This document shows, one piece after another, positions 1 through 9,456 of a stretch of 64,000 nt of DNA. How positions within the stretch are numbered: position 1 is the first letter of the stretch; the number at the start of each line of letters is the position of its first letter. The position numbers and the translations under genes were made by a program. Source of the DNA: Microbacter sp. GSS18 (lineage in GTDB: Bacteria; Actinomycetota; Actinomycetes; Actinomycetales; Microbacteriaceae). Below the pieces are notes generated by a model. It was not told where the DNA came from and did not search any database. It saw only the letters and a list, made by a program, of their open reading frames with translations. The stretch spans positions 1,612,001-1,676,000 of the forward strand of contig CP119753.1 of the NCBI GenBank assembly GCA_029319145.1. The letters are read 5' to 3'.

Positions 1-1
1 C

Positions 2-307
2 ATCGAGGGCGCGCGGCGAGCGAGACCGGATGCCGAGATCCACGAGTTCTCCCCGCCCGAGCGGGCCATCGTCGAGACGGTGGCGCTGGTCGGCGACGGC
101 GACGCGGTGCTGTGGGCCGGCCCCGGCCACCAGGACTACCGCGACATCCGGGGCATGCGCGCGCCGTACTCGGCGCGCGAGCTCGCCCGCCGGGCGCTGC
201 GCGCGGCCGGCTGGCCGGTCCCCGAGCCGCACTGGCCGGTGCCCTACCCCGAGGATCACGTGGTGATCTCGGACCCGCTGCGACCGTTCGACTTCCCGAC
301 GTCCTGA
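2..307 (+). CDS. Mur ligase family protein, C-terminal fragment
   Basis: The reading frame is open from the window edge and ends at TGA 305-307, so only about 101 C-terminal residues are present. The visible part contains AGPGHQDYRDIRG followed by YSARELARRALRAAGW. This resembles the C-terminal domain of Mur ligases (the MurE/MurF family has a related G-x-GH motif before a disordered-to-helical region). MurE-type enzymes join amino acids to UDP-MurNAc peptides in the cytoplasm. The ATP-binding and central domains lie outside the window, so the substrate cannot be named; an atypical Mur ligase paralogue is as likely as MurE itself. Confidence 0.6.
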   Translation: MEGARRARPDAEIHEFSPPERAIVETVALVGDGDAVLWAGPGHQDYRDIRGMRAPYSARELARRALRAAGWPVPEPHWPVPYPEDHVVISDPLRPFDFPTS

Positions 308-343
308 GCGGCTCGCACCTCTTCTATGGCGACGCGTCCGGCT

Positions 344-360
344 TTGTGGTCTGACCACAA
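344..360. promoter_or_regulatory. GntR/FadR-type operator, copy 1
   Basis: TTGTGGTCTGACCACAA is a perfect 8-bp inverted repeat around one central base. Its TGGTC-n-GACCA core is the form bound by FadR-subfamily GntR regulators such as PdhR and LldR. It lies 157 bp before the pflB start. Confidence 0.7.
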
Positions 361-410
361 TCGGGCGCCTGGATCCCGCGGTGTCGTTGTGGATTCCGTG
401 CATCTTGACC

Positions 411-426
411 TGTGGTCTGACCACAA
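411..426. promoter_or_regulatory. GntR/FadR-type operator, copy 2
   Basis: TGTGGTCTGACCACAA repeats the upstream palindrome almost exactly; its 7-bp arms are perfect. A possible -35 (TTGACC, 405-410) abuts it on the left and a possible -10 (TAGCCT, 431-436) follows it, although the 20-bp spacer is long. A bound repressor would then sit inside the pflB promoter. No GntR gene is in the window, so the regulator acts in trans. Confidence 0.65.
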
Positions 427-517
427 GGAGTAGCCTGGGATCACGGCACGCCGGACGGCTCCCACGAGGGCCCGCGATCCGACGCGACCGACCAGTCGAC
501 GAAGAAGGATTCGTGTC

Positions 518-2797
518 ATGAGCATCGCAGAGACAGCACCCGCCACCCCCGGGTCGGAGCACGACCAGGCCCCCGCCGCATGGACGGGATTCGTTCCCGG
601 TCCCTGGCAGGACGGCATCGACGTGCGCGACTTCATCCAGCGCAACCTCACGCCGTACGACGGCGACGCGGCGTTCCTCACCGGGCCCACCGAGCGCACC
701 ACCCGCGTGTGGGACACGCTCAGCAGCATGTTCCCCGAGGAGCGCGAGAAGGGCGTCTACGACGTCGACCCGCACACCCCCGCCGGCATCACCGCCCACG
801 GCCCCGGGTACATCAGCGACGACGACCACGTGATCGTCGGCCTGCAGACCGACGCGCCGCTCAAGCGCGCCATCATGCCCAACGGCGGCTGGCGCATGGT
901 GGAGACGGCGCTCGAGACCTACGGCTACGAGGTCGACCAGACCCTCAAGACCGTCTTCACCGAGTACCGCAAGACCCACAACCAGGGCGTCTTCGACGTG
1001 TACCCGCCCAAGGTCCGCGCGGCCCGCAGCGCCCACATCGTCACGGGCCTGCCGGACGCCTACGGCCGCGGCCGCATCATCGGCGACTACCGCCGCGTCG
1101 CCCTCTACGGCGTCGACGGCCTCATCGCCGCGAAGAAGCTCGACAAGCTGGACCTCGACACGCGTCCCTTCAGCGACACCGTCGCCCGCGAGCGCGAGGA
1201 GCACGCCGAGCAGCTGCGCGCCCTGGTCGAGTTGAAGCAGATGGCGGCGAGCTACGGCGTCGACATCTCGAGCCCCGCCACCACCGCGGCCGAGGCCGTG
1301 CAGTGGCTCTACTTCGGCTACCTCGCCTCGGTCAAGGAGCAGAACGGCGCGGCGATGTCGCTCGGCCGCACGTCGACCTTCCTCGACGTCTACATCGAGC
1401 GCGATCTCGCCGCCGGTCTCATCACCGAGGAGCAGGCCCAGGAGATCATCGACGACTTCGTCATCAAGCTGCGCATCGTCCGCTTCCTGCGCACGCCCGA
1501 GTACGACGCCCTCTTCTCGGGCGACCCGACCTGGGTAACCGAGACGATCGGCGGCATCGGCGAGGACGGCCGGTCGATGGTCACCAAGAACTCGTTCCGG
1601 TTCCTGCAGACGCTGTACAACCTGGGCCCGGCTCCCGAGCCCAACATGACGGTGTTCTGGTCGAGCAAGCTGCCGCAGGGGTTCAAGGACTTCTGCGCGC
1701 AGGTGTCGATCGACACGTCCGCGGTGCAGTACGAGTCCGACGACCTGATCCGCTGCCGGTGGGGCGACGACGCGGCGATCGCGTGCTGCGTGTCGCCGAT
1801 GCGCGTCGGCAAGCAGATGCAGTTCTTCGGCGCCCGGGTGAACCTCGCCAAGGCCCTGCTCTACGCCATCAACGGCGGTCGCGACGAAGTCAGCGGCAAG
1901 CAGGTCTCCCCCGCCGCCGCGCCGGTCGCCGAGGCCGTGCTCGACTACGACGACGTCATGGCCCGCTTCGACCAGACCATGGATTGGCTCGCCGACACCT
2001 ATGTCGAGGCGCTCAACTGCATCCACTGGTCGCACGACAAGTACGCCTACGAGCGCATCGAGATGGCGCTGCACGACAAGAACGTGATGCGCACGATGGC
2101 CTGCGGCATCGCCGGCCTCTCGGTCGCGGCCGACTCGCTCTCGGCGATCAAGTACGCCACCGTCACGCCCGTGTTCGACGAGCGCGGCGTCGTGGTCGAC
2201 TACCGGACCGAGGGTGAGTTCCCGACCTTCGGCAACGACGACGACCGCGCCGACGACATCGCGGTGGACCTCGTGGAGCGGTTCATGGCCAAGGTCCGCA
2301 CGCACCCGACCTACCGCGACGCTGTGCCGACGCAGTCGGTGCTGACGATCACCTCGAACGTCGTGTACGGCAAGGCGACGGGCTCGACGCCCGACGGCCG
2401 CCGCGCCGGCGAGCCGTTCGCACCGGGCGCGAACCCCATGAACGGACGCGACACGCACGGCATGCTCGCCTCGGCGCTGTCGGTGGCGAAGCTGCCGTAC
2501 AGCGAGGCCGAGGACGGCATCTCGCTGACCAACACCGTCGTCCCCTCGGGACTGGGGCGCACGAAGGACGAGCAGGTGCGCAACCTCAGTGGTCTGCTCG
2601 ACGCCTACATCGGCGCCAACGGGTACCACATGAACGTCAACGTGCTGAACCGCGAGACGCTCGAGGACGCCATGGAGCACCCCGAGAACTACCCCCAGCT
2701 GACGATCCGCGTGTCGGGCTACGCCGTCAACTTCGTCCGGCTCACCCGTGAGCAGCAGCTCGACGTGCTGTCTCGCACCTTCCACGGATCGATGTGA
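518..2797 (+). CDS. pflB: Formate C-acetyltransferase (pyruvate formate-lyase)
   Basis: This glycyl-radical enzyme converts pyruvate and CoA into acetyl-CoA and formate under anoxic conditions in the cytoplasm. The protein is 759 aa, the length of the E. coli enzyme. The adjacent catalytic cysteines are C423-C424 in [11 protein letters not shown], and the radical-bearing glycine is G734 in RVSGYAVNF, at the same number as in E. coli. The ATG at 518 is preceded by AAGAAGGA. It starts an operon with pflA, whose GTG overlaps the pflB stop codon. The two GntR-type operators upstream suggest control by pyruvate, lactate or a related metabolite. A pfl system is not typical of mainly aerobic Microbacteriaceae and suggests fermentative or microaerobic capacity. 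Confidence 0.96.
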   Translation: MSIAETAPATPGSEHDQAPAAWTGFVPGPWQDGIDVRDFIQRNLTPYDGDAAFLTGPTERTTRVWDTLSSMFPEEREKGVYDVDPHTPAGITAHGPGYISDDDHVIVGLQTDAPLKRAIMPNGGWRMVETALETYGYEVDQTLKTVFTEYRKTHNQGVFDVYPPKVRAARSAHIVTGLPDAYGRGRIIGDYRRVALYGVDGLIAAKKLDKLDLDTRPFSDTVAREREEHAEQLRALVELKQMAASYGVDISSPATTAAEAVQWLYFGYLASVKEQNGAAMSLGRTSTFLDVYIERDLAAGLITEEQAQEIIDDFVIKLRIVRFLRTPEYDALFSGDPTWVTETIGGIGEDGRSMVTKNSFRFLQTLYNLGPAPEPNMTVFWSSKLPQGFKDFCAQVSIDTSAVQYESDDLIRCRWGDDAAIACCVSPMRVGKQMQFFGARVNLAKALLYAINGGRDEVSGKQVSPAAAPVAEAVLDYDDVMARFDQTMDWLADTYVEALNCIHWSHDKYAYERIEMALHDKNVMRTMACGIAGLSVAADSLSAIKYATVTPVFDERGVVVDYRTEGEFPTFGNDDDRADDIAVDLVERFMAKVRTHPTYRDAVPTQSVLTITSNVVYGKATGSTPDGRRAGEPFAPGANPMNGRDTHGMLASALSVAKLPYSEAEDGISLTNTVVPSGLGRTKDEQVRNLSGLLDAYIGANGYHMNVNVLNRETLEDAMEHPENYPQLTIRVSGYAVNFVRLTREQQLDVLSRTFHGSM

Positions 2798-3714
2798 TCC
2801 GGATGACCTGCCAGATCACCGCACCGGTTCGGCCGGGCGAGGACGTGCGACTCGATGCTCCGTCGATCCGCCCGCCCCGCCGCGCCGGCGCGGGACTGGA
2901 CGGTCTGGCCGTCCGGGACGTCGACCGCGCCGAGCGCCTCGCCGCGATGCGCGAGGGCCTGCTCGGATCAGTTCACTCGTGGGAACTGGTCACGGCGGTC
3001 GACGGTCCCGGCACGCGCCTCACGGTCTTCCTCAGCGGCTGCCCGCTGCGGTGCCTGTACTGCCACAACCCCGACACCATGAAGATGAAGGACGGCGAGC
3101 CGGTCACGGCCGACGAGCTGCTGGCGCGGGTCCGCCGCTACCTCGGCGTCTTCACCGCCACCGGCGGAGGCCTCACCCTGTCGGGCGGCGAAGTGCTCAT
3201 GCAGCCCGCCTTCGCGGCGCGGATCCTGCGCGGCGCGAAGGAGATGGGCGTGCACACCACGCTCGACACGTCGGGCTATCTGGGCGCCAACGCCACCGAC
3301 GCCATGCTCGACGACACCGACCTGGTGCTGCTGGACGTCAAGTCCGGCGTTCCCGAGACGTACGCGAAGGTCACGGGCCGCGAGCTCGAGCCGACCCTCG
3401 CGTTCGGTCGCCGCCTCGCCGAGCGCGGGCTGGACGGAAACGGTCCAGCCGTGTGGATCCGCTTCGTCCTGGTCCCCGGTCTCACCGACGACGCCGAGAA
3501 CGTCGAGCGCGTCGCCGCGTACGCCGCGTCGCTCAACGACATCCGCCCCGGCACCGTCGCCCGCGTCGAAGTGCTGCCGTTCCACCAGATGGGGCGCGAC
3601 AAGTGGCACGCGGCCGGGCTGGAGTACGAGCTCGAGGACGTCGAGCCTCCTGCTCCCGAACTCGTCGAGAGCGTCCGCGCGCGCTTCCGCGCGCACGGCC
3701 TCACCGTCTACTGA
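2794..3714 (+). CDS. pflA: Pyruvate formate-lyase activating enzyme (radical SAM)
   Basis: This enzyme installs the glycyl radical on PflB using S-adenosylmethionine and a [4Fe-4S] cluster. The cluster motif CPLRCLYC supplies C83, C87 and C90, and an LTLSGGE motif follows. At 306 aa it is about 60 residues longer than E. coli PflA; the extra sequence is N-terminal and rich in charged and arginine residues. Translation starts at GTG 2794, overlapping the pflB stop by 4 nt; ATG 2803 is an in-frame alternative. The tight coupling to pflB fixes the substrate. Confidence 0.94.
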   Translation: MIRMTCQITAPVRPGEDVRLDAPSIRPPRRAGAGLDGLAVRDVDRAERLAAMREGLLGSVHSWELVTAVDGPGTRLTVFLSGCPLRCLYCHNPDTMKMKDGEPVTADELLARVRRYLGVFTATGGGLTLSGGEVLMQPAFAARILRGAKEMGVHTTLDTSGYLGANATDAMLDDTDLVLLDVKSGVPETYAKVTGRELEPTLAFGRRLAERGLDGNGPAVWIRFVLVPGLTDDAENVERVAAYAASLNDIRPGTVARVEVLPFHQMGRDKWHAAGLEYELEDVEPPAPELVESVRARFRAHGLTVY

Positions 3715-3747
3715 CCGACGCGGGATCGCGGTGCCCACCGAAGCGGA

Positions 3748-4830
3748 TCAGCGGGCCGCGATCGCCCGGTCGGCGGCCTCGCGCGCCCAGGTCTCGGCCG
3801 CTCCCAGCGACTCCCGCGTGAGCGCGGGCGGGGGCTCGTGGGCGTCGACGGTCGCCGCGACGGTGTCGAGGATGCCCGGGAACGACAGCCGCCCCTCGTG
3901 GAAGGCGTCGACCGCCTGCTCGTTGGCGGCGTTGAAGACCGCCGGGTACGTCCCGCCGGCGCGCCCGACCTGCTTGGCCAGGTGCACGGCGGGGAAGGCG
4001 TCGTCGTCGAGCGGCTCGAAGGTCCACGCGGACGCGGTCGTCCAGTCCAGGGGCCGCCCCACACCCGCCACGCGATGCGGCCAGTCCAGGCCCAGCGAGA
4101 TGGGCAGCCGCATGTCGGGGGGCGACGCCTGCGCGATCGTCGAGCCGTCGACGAACTCCACCATGGAGTGGACGATCGACTGCGGGTGGACGACGACGTC
4201 GATGCGATCGTAGGGCACGTCGAACAGCAGGTGCGCCTCGATGACCTCGAGCCCCTTGTTCACGAGCGTCGCCGAGTTCGTCGTCACGACGCGACCCATG
4301 TCCCACGTGGGATGCGCGAGCGCCTCGGCGGGGGTGACCGCCTGCAGGTCGGCGCGGGAGCGCCCGCGGAACGGGCCGCCGGATGCCGTCAGCACGAGAC
4401 GGCCGACCTCGGCGGCGGAGCCCGACCGCAGCGCCTGGGCGATGGCGGAGTGCTCGGAATCGACGGGCACGATCTGGCCGGGACCCGCGATCCGCGTCAC
4501 GAGGTCGCCGCCGACGATGAGCGACTCCTTGTTGGCGAGCGCCAGCGTGCGTCCCGCTTCGAGCGCCGCGAGCGTGGGCCCGAGGCCCACCGATCCGGTG
4601 ATGCCGTTGAGGACGACATCCGCCTCGACGTCCCGCACCAGCTGCTCGGCTTCGTCCGCGCCGAGCGCGGTGTGCTCGACGCCGAACTCGGCCGCCTGGG
4701 CCGCCACGCCGGCACGGTCCCGACCGGCCGCCAGGCCGACGACCTCGAACCGGTCGGTGTTGGCCCGGATGACGTCCAGCGCCTGGGTGCCGATCGATCC
4801 GGTGGAGCCGAGGATGAGGATGCGGCGCAT
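3748..4830 (-). CDS. dxr: 1-deoxy-D-xylulose 5-phosphate reductoisomerase
   Basis: This cytosolic enzyme carries out the NADPH-dependent rearrangement and reduction of DXP to 2-C-methyl-D-erythritol 4-phosphate, the committed step of the MEP isoprenoid pathway. The N-terminal ILGSTGSIG motif is the NADPH-binding signature, and ANKESLI and the GGPFRG segment are typical of the family. The ATG at 4830 is preferred over the in-frame GTG at 4833 because a TAGGCT -10 box (4837-4842) lies exactly 6 nt upstream, which implies a leaderless message. The gene converges on pflA. Confidence 0.95.
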   Translation of the reverse strand: MRRILILGSTGSIGTQALDVIRANTDRFEVVGLAAGRDRAGVAAQAAEFGVEHTALGADEAEQLVRDVEADVVLNGITGSVGLGPTLAALEAGRTLALANKESLIVGGDLVTRIAGPGQIVPVDSEHSAIAQALRSGSAAEVGRLVLTASGGPFRGRSRADLQAVTPAEALAHPTWDMGRVVTTNSATLVNKGLEVIEAHLLFDVPYDRIDVVVHPQSIVHSMVEFVDGSTIAQASPPDMRLPISLGLDWPHRVAGVGRPLDWTTASAWTFEPLDDDAFPAVHLAKQVGRAGGTYPAVFNAANEQAVDAFHEGRLSFPGILDTVAATVDAHEPPPALTRESLGAAETWAREAADRAIAAR

Positions 4831-4836
4831 CACGCC

Positions 4837-4842
4837 AGCCTA
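4837..4842 (-). promoter_or_regulatory. -10 box for leaderless dxr
   Basis: TAGGCT on the minus strand ends 6 nt before the dxr ATG, so transcription should start at or next to the A of the start codon. No Shine-Dalgarno sequence is present. Confidence 0.5.
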
Positions 4843-4873
4843 CCGACCGGCGCGTGCGCCGCAGAGCGCCGCG

Positions 4874-5818
4874 TCACTGACCGGCGCGCGCCGTGTCGAC
4901 GATCTCGATCACGAACACCAGCGTCTCGCCGGCGAGTTCGTGCGCGCTCGCTCCGGCCTCGCCATAGGCGCACGACGGCGGCATCGACACCAGGACCGTC
5001 GAGCCGACGGTCTGACCCTCGAGCGCCCGCTGGAAGCCCGAGACGACGCCGGTCGTCGGGAAGGTGGCCGGTTCGCCGCGCTCGTAGCTGGAGTCGAACA
5101 CCGTTCCGTCGCTCCAGCGCACGCCCTGGTAATCCACGGTCACGTTGTCACCGGACTGGACGACCTCGCCGTCTCCGGCCTCCAGCACCTCGAGCTCCAC
5201 GTCGGCCGGCGCGTCGGCGTCGGGCACCGTCACGGTGGGGTTGCCGTCGGCGTCGAACTCCACCGTCGGGAAGGCGTCGCCGGGCTCGGACACGGCGCAC
5301 CACGCGTCGGACGCCGTGACGTCCAGGACGTCGATGACGTAGACCTGCGCGCCGCTGCCGGCATCCGGGAGGGTCATGACGATGCGCGACCCCGCGGTGG
5401 CGCATCCGAAGAAGGCGTCGGGGCCCGCGCCGACGGTGATCTGCATGGCGGGCAGCGCCGCGCCGCCGAAGCCGGCCTCCTGCAGACTCTCGCCGGTGGA
5501 CGCGTCGAAGATCGCGAGGGCGTACGAGACGTAGTCGCCGTCGGCGAGCTGGGCGCCGTCGCCGGTGACCGCCACGGCCCGCTCGGCGCTGGTGATCTCC
5601 AGCGGCGCGTCGAACTCGACCGTCGGGACCTCGCCGACCTCTCCGCTGACCGAGACCGAATCGGCGATCTCGCCCGCGGGTGCGGCGACCGCGCACAGGT
5701 CGGCGGACGCCGATGCGGTCGCCGTCGGCGTCGGCTCGGGCGCGGCGGCGGTGCATCCCGCCAGGGCGAGCGCGGCGAGCGCGGCGAAGGAAACGGCGGA
5801 GAGCAGGCGAATACGCAC
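4874..5818 (-). CDS. FKBP-type peptidyl-prolyl isomerase lipoprotein
   Basis: A secreted lipoprotein of about 314 aa. The N-terminus reads VRIRLLSAVSFAALAALALAGC, a signal peptide with lipobox LAGC. The C-terminal ~90 residues form an FKBP domain, with VTVDYQGVRWSDGTVFDSS, a GFQRALEGQTVGS segment and PPSCAYGEAG. The middle part has a weaker, FKBP-like repeat. It probably assists folding of exported proteins at the outer face of the membrane. GTG 5818 is chosen over the longer frame because it gives a proper signal peptide and has a GAGG ribosome site about 8 nt upstream. Confidence 0.88.
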   Translation of the reverse strand: MRIRLLSAVSFAALAALALAGCTAAAPEPTPTATASASADLCAVAAPAGEIADSVSVSGEVGEVPTVEFDAPLEITSAERAVAVTGDGAQLADGDYVSYALAIFDASTGESLQEAGFGGAALPAMQITVGAGPDAFFGCATAGSRIVMTLPDAGSGAQVYVIDVLDVTASDAWCAVSEPGDAFPTVEFDADGNPTVTVPDADAPADVELEVLEAGDGEVVQSGDNVTVDYQGVRWSDGTVFDSSYERGEPATFPTTGVVSGFQRALEGQTVGSTVLVSMPPSCAYGEAGASAHELAGETLVFVIEIVDTARAGQ

Positions 5819-5919
5819 GATGAGACCTCGATGTTCGGGGCGGGGACACTCCATCCTCCCTCATGTTCGCCGCCGTCGGCTGAGAGTCGGCCATGCCGTC
5901 AGCGGCATCGAATCGGGAG

Positions 5920-5925
5920 TAGCCT
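5920..5925 (+). promoter_or_regulatory. -10 box for leaderless acyltransferase gene
   Basis: TAGCCT ends 6 nt before the GTG at 5932, consistent with a leaderless transcript. Confidence 0.5.
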
Positions 5926-5931
5926 CGACGA

Positions 5932-6723
5932 GTGACTTCCGAGGAGACGCCCGAACCCCGCGAAGACGAGAACCCGACCCCCGAGCCCGAGCCCGCTCTT
6001 GCCGACATGGGCCTCACGTACGCCCTGGGTCGCATGGTGATCACCCCGCTCGCGCGCCTGGTCTACCGGCCGCACATCGAGGGACGCGCGAACGTCCCGA
6101 AGCACGGCCCCGTGATCTTCGCGAGCAACCATCTGTCGTTCATCGACTCCATCGCCATCCCCGTCGCCGCTCCGCGGCCGGTGCACTTCCTCGCCAAGGC
6201 GAGCTATTTCGAGGGCCACGGCTTCTCGGGCTGGGTGCAGCGGGAGTTCTTCGCCGCGATCGGGGCGATCCCCGTCCAGCGCGGCGCCGGCCAGGCGGCG
6301 CTCGACGCCCTGGATCAGCAGCGGCGGCTCCTCGACGAGGGAAGCGCCGTGGCGCTCTACCCCGAAGGCACGCGTTCGCTCGACGGGCGGCTCTACAAGG
6401 GCCGCACGGGCGTGGCGTTCCTGGCGCTGCAGACCGGCGCCCCCGTCGTGCCGGTCGGGCTGATCGGCACCGACAAGGTCATGCCGGTGGGAAGCCGGAT
6501 GCCGTCGCTCCGGCACCGCGCGACGGTGCGCTTCGGCGAGCCGCTCGATCTGTCGCACCACGGGCCCGCGAACTCGGGCCGCGCGCGGCGCCTCGCGACG
6601 GACGACATCATGTCGGCGATCCACGCCCTCTCGGAGCAGGAGCTCGCCGGGACCTACAACGAGGTGCCGGCCCACGGCGCCATCGACCGCATCAAGCAGG
6701 CCCTGCCCCACGAACGGCGCTGA
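5932..6723 (+). CDS. 1-acylglycerol-3-phosphate O-acyltransferase family (PlsC-like)
   Basis: The protein (263 aa) carries the acyltransferase motif NHLSFID (N66-D72, with catalytic H67 and D72) and the phosphate-binding motif PEGTR (144-148). It should acylate lysophosphatidic acid or a similar acceptor at the inner membrane face during phospholipid synthesis. The first ~25 residues are acidic and proline-rich and probably disordered. The GTG start follows a TAGCCT box by 6 nt. Which acceptor it uses is not decided by the sequence, because many actinobacteria have several PlsC paralogues. Confidence 0.9.
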   Translation: MTSEETPEPREDENPTPEPEPALADMGLTYALGRMVITPLARLVYRPHIEGRANVPKHGPVIFASNHLSFIDSIAIPVAAPRPVHFLAKASYFEGHGFSGWVQREFFAAIGAIPVQRGAGQAALDALDQQRRLLDEGSAVALYPEGTRSLDGRLYKGRTGVAFLALQTGAPVVPVGLIGTDKVMPVGSRMPSLRHRATVRFGEPLDLSHHGPANSGRARRLATDDIMSAIHALSEQELAGTYNEVPAHGAIDRIKQALPHERR

Positions 6724-6734
6724 GGCTCCGTCGC

Positions 6735-6756
6735 ACGGCGCCCCGGTGGGCGCCGT
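6735..6756. terminator. Hairpin between convergent genes
   Basis: ACGGCGCCC and GGGCGCCGT form a perfect 9-bp stem around a CGGT loop. It sits in the 48-bp gap where the acyltransferase and OsmC genes converge and could stop transcription from both sides. It has no T-run. Confidence 0.5.
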
Positions 6757-6771
6757 CACGGCCGGACGCCG

Positions 6772-7251
6772 TCACCCCGCGTCGGCGACGTCGATCCGCG
6801 GCTCGTGCGTCACAGGGAAGTTCACCGAGTTCGCGATGAAGCACCACCCGTTCGCCGTCTCGTGCGCGGCCAGCGCCGCGGTGCGCATCGACTCGTCGGC
6901 GATCGTCACGCGCGGCCGCAGCACGACCTCCTGGAACCGGCCCGCGCCGCGACCGTCCTCGGTCATCAGCCCGGAGGCGTCGTCCTCGTACGCGACGACG
7001 ACGACGCCCGCCTGCACGCACGCGTGCAGGTACGACAGCAGGTGGCACTGGCTCAGGGCCGCCAGCAGCATGTCCTCGGGGTTCCAGCGCGACGGGTCGC
7101 CGCGGAACGGCTTGTCGGCCGACGCCAGCAGTTCGGGCTTTCCGTCGACCGAGATGCGCGTGGCGCGATCGTAGTCGCGATAGCCGCTCGTTCCGGTGCC
7201 GCGGTCGCCGGTCCACTCGGTCCGGACACGGTATCGATGCTCGCCGAACAT
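6772..7251 (-). CDS. OsmC/Ohr family peroxiredoxin-like protein
   Basis: A 159-aa OsmC-fold protein. The two expected redox cysteines are C69 in LSQCHLLSYL and C137 in NGWCFIANSVNFPV. Family members reduce organic hydroperoxides using the cysteine pair. The sequence belongs to the OsmC side of the family rather than classical Ohr. A GACAG-T-CTGTC palindrome (7255-7265) touches the start codon region and may be an operator. Confidence 0.88.
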   Translation of the reverse strand: MFGEHRYRVRTEWTGDRGTGTSGYRDYDRATRISVDGKPELLASADKPFRGDPSRWNPEDMLLAALSQCHLLSYLHACVQAGVVVVAYEDDASGLMTEDGRGAGRFQEVVLRPRVTIADESMRTAALAAHETANGWCFIANSVNFPVTHEPRIDVADAG

Positions 7252-7254
7252 GGC

Positions 7255-7265
7255 GACAGTCTGTC
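7255..7265. promoter_or_regulatory. Short palindrome upstream of the OsmC gene
   Basis: GACAGTCTGTC is an 11-bp palindrome 4 bp from the OsmC start, in the 49-bp divergent gap with the asparaginase gene. It could be an operator, but such a short palindrome can occur by chance. Confidence 0.3.
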
Positions 7266-7291
7266 ACGCGTCGGCGGGCCCACGGCGGCGG

Positions 7292-7297
7292 TAGGCT
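7292..7297 (+). promoter_or_regulatory. -10 box for the asparaginase gene
   Basis: TAGGCT lies 3 nt before GTG 7301 and 6 nt before GTG 7304. The 6-nt spacing seen at other leaderless genes here favours the second GTG. Confidence 0.45.
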
Positions 7298-7300
7298 GAC

Positions 7301-8293
7301 GTGGTGCCGCACACGTTCGCCGTCTCCCAAGCCGTCGAGCTGGCCATGGTCGAACGCAGCGGCTTCGTCGAGTCGCGTCACGCGGGCACGGCGGTCGTGA
7401 TCTCCCCCGACGGCACGATCGCGGAATCCCTCGGCGATCCGTCGGCGCTGATCCTGCCGCGCTCGACGCTCAAACCCCTGCAGGCCCTCGCGATGCTGTC
7501 GGCGGGAGCACCGCTGTCGGGCGAGGCGCTGGGCCTGGCCACGGCGAGCCATTCCGGCACCGACCGCCACGTCGGCGTCGTCCGCGACATCCTGAGCGCC
7601 GCGGGTGTCGGCGAGGACGATCTCGGCTGCCCGCCGGCCTGGCCGGGCGATCGGGCGACCCGCGACGAGCTCGTACGCGACCTGGCGGCTCCCGCCCGCG
7701 TGCGCATGAACTGCTCGGGCAAGCACGCCGCGATGCTCCTGACGTGCACGACCGCGGGGTGGAGCACGGCGGACTACCTCGACCCGGAGCATCCGCTGCA
7801 GGTGCACATCCGGGACGTCGTCGAGCGGCTCGTGGGCGAGAAGGTCGCGGCGACCGCGGTGGACGGGTGCGGTGCGCCCGTGTACGCCATGAGCCTGTTC
7901 GGTCTGGCCAAGGCGGTCCACCGCATCGGGACGTCGTCGACCACCTCGCCGTTCGCGCTCCACCGCAACGCGGGAGCCCTCGTCCAGACCGTGCGCGAGC
8001 ACCCGTGGACGATCGACGGACCCGGGCGCGCCGACACGATCGTCATCGAGCGGCTGGGGCTGTTCGCCAAGCACGGCGCCGAAGGCGTTCTGGTGGCCGT
8101 CGCGCCGAATGGCACCACCGTCGCGCTGAAGATCCTCGACGGTGGCGTGCGGGCGGCCCACGTCGTCGCGCTGCGCCTCCTCGAGCGCGCCGGAGCGCTC
8201 ACCGCCCGGAGCGTCGCCGAGGCGGTGACCGGCCTGTCGACGTCGGTGATGGGCGGCGAGGACGTCGTCGGGGCCATCCGCCCCGTCTTCTAG
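7301..8293 (+). CDS. L-asparaginase II family protein
   Basis: The 330-aa protein matches the asparaginase_II family (the thermolabile, rhizobial-type asparaginases, unrelated in fold to E. coli AnsB). Typical segments are LPRSTLKPLQALAML, the RMNCSGKHAAML block, and CGAPVYAMSL. It is expected to hydrolyse L-asparagine to aspartate and ammonia in the cytoplasm; no signal peptide is visible. Two adjacent GTG codons (7301, 7304) compete as start. The next gene, ald, follows 30 bp downstream, so a nitrogen and amino-acid catabolic grouping is plausible. Confidence 0.9.
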   Translation: MVPHTFAVSQAVELAMVERSGFVESRHAGTAVVISPDGTIAESLGDPSALILPRSTLKPLQALAMLSAGAPLSGEALGLATASHSGTDRHVGVVRDILSAAGVGEDDLGCPPAWPGDRATRDELVRDLAAPARVRMNCSGKHAAMLLTCTTAGWSTADYLDPEHPLQVHIRDVVERLVGEKVAATAVDGCGAPVYAMSLFGLAKAVHRIGTSSTTSPFALHRNAGALVQTVREHPWTIDGPGRADTIVIERLGLFAKHGAEGVLVAVAPNGTTVALKILDGGVRAAHVVALRLLERAGALTARSVAEAVTGLSTSVMGGEDVVGAIRPVF

Positions 8294-8323
8294 GCCCCCG
8301 CCCGGGGGCGGAAAGGAAACGCG

Positions 8324-9427
8324 ATGAGGATCGGCGTCCCCACCGAGGTGAAGAACAACGAGTTCCGCGTGGCGCTCACCCCCGCGGGGGTCCACGACCT
8401 CGTCGTCACCGGCCACGACGTGCTCGTGCAGCGCGGCGCGGGCGCCGGCTCGTCGATGCCCGACGCAGAGTACGACGCGGCGGGTGCGACGCTGTGCGAC
8501 GACGCCGCCGACGTGTGGTCTCGTTCCGAGCTGCTGCTCAAGGTCAAGGAGCCGGTCGCCAGCGAGTACGGCCACTTCCGCGATGACCTGGTGCTGTTCA
8601 CCTACTTGCACCTGGCCGCGGACCGGGCGCTGACCGAGCGGCTCGTGGCCGACCGGGTGACCGCGATCGCATACGAGACGGTGCAGCTGCCGGGGGGCGG
8701 ACTGCCGCTGCTCGCGCCCATGAGCGAGGTCGCCGGCCGGCTCGCGCCGATGGTCGGCGCCACGACGCTCATGCGCTCGGCGGGAGGCCTGGGCCTGCTC
8801 ATGTCCGGCGTGCCCGGCACCCGGCCCGCGCGCGTGAGTGTCATCGGCGGCGGCGTCGCGGGAGCCAACGCCGCGGTGATCGCCGTCGGGCTCGGCGCGG
8901 ATGTGACCGTCTTCGACACCAATGTGCAGCGCCTGCGCTATCTCGACGACCACTTCCAGGGGCGGGTGAAGACGGCGGCGTCGAACCCCCTCGACCTGGA
9001 GCGCGCGGTCGTGGATTCCGACCTCGTCATCGGATCGGTCCTGATACCTGGTGCGAGGGCGCCCAAGCTCGTCACGAACGAGACGGTGAGCCGGATGCGG
9101 CCGGGGTCGGTGCTGGTGGACATCGCGGTCGACCAGGGCGGATGCTTCGAGGACACGCTCCCGACCACGCACGCCGATCCGACCTTCGCCGTCCACGGCA
9201 GCGTCTTCTACTGCGTCGCGAACATGCCCGGCGCCGTGCCGAACACCTCGACGTCGGCACTGACCAACGCCACGATCCCCTATGTCCGCCGGATCGCGCG
9301 GATGGGGTGGCAGGAGGCGCTGCGGTCGGATCCGGCTCTCGCGGCGGGTCTGAACACCGTCGACGGGGCCGTCGTCAGCGCGGGCGTCGCGGCGGCGCAT
9401 GGGATGCCGCTCGGCGCCTGGAGCTGA
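8324..9427 (+). CDS. ald: Alanine dehydrogenase
   Basis: This NAD-dependent enzyme interconverts L-alanine and pyruvate plus ammonia. The N-terminus MRIGVPTEVKNNEFRVALTP is diagnostic, and the nucleotide-binding motif VIGGGVAGANAA lies near the middle. At 367 aa it has the usual length. A GGAAAGGA ribosome site precedes the ATG. Ald works in catabolism of alanine and, in actinobacteria, in redox balance under low oxygen, which could connect it with the pfl operon in this window. It converges with the FtsK-like gene. Confidence 0.96.
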   Translation: MRIGVPTEVKNNEFRVALTPAGVHDLVVTGHDVLVQRGAGAGSSMPDAEYDAAGATLCDDAADVWSRSELLLKVKEPVASEYGHFRDDLVLFTYLHLAADRALTERLVADRVTAIAYETVQLPGGGLPLLAPMSEVAGRLAPMVGATTLMRSAGGLGLLMSGVPGTRPARVSVIGGGVAGANAAVIAVGLGADVTVFDTNVQRLRYLDDHFQGRVKTAASNPLDLERAVVDSDLVIGSVLIPGARAPKLVTNETVSRMRPGSVLVDIAVDQGGCFEDTLPTTHADPTFAVHGSVFYCVANMPGAVPNTSTSALTNATIPYVRRIARMGWQEALRSDPALAAGLNTVDGAVVSAGVAAAHGMPLGAWS

Positions 9428-9456
9428 CAGGGGCCCCGGGACGTTCACGACCGCAC

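Noticed and set aside
580..2217. Long arginine- and histidine-rich open frame inside pflB
   Set aside because: It is a shifted frame of high-GC coding DNA. The in-frame pflB has intact catalytic motifs, and this frame has none.
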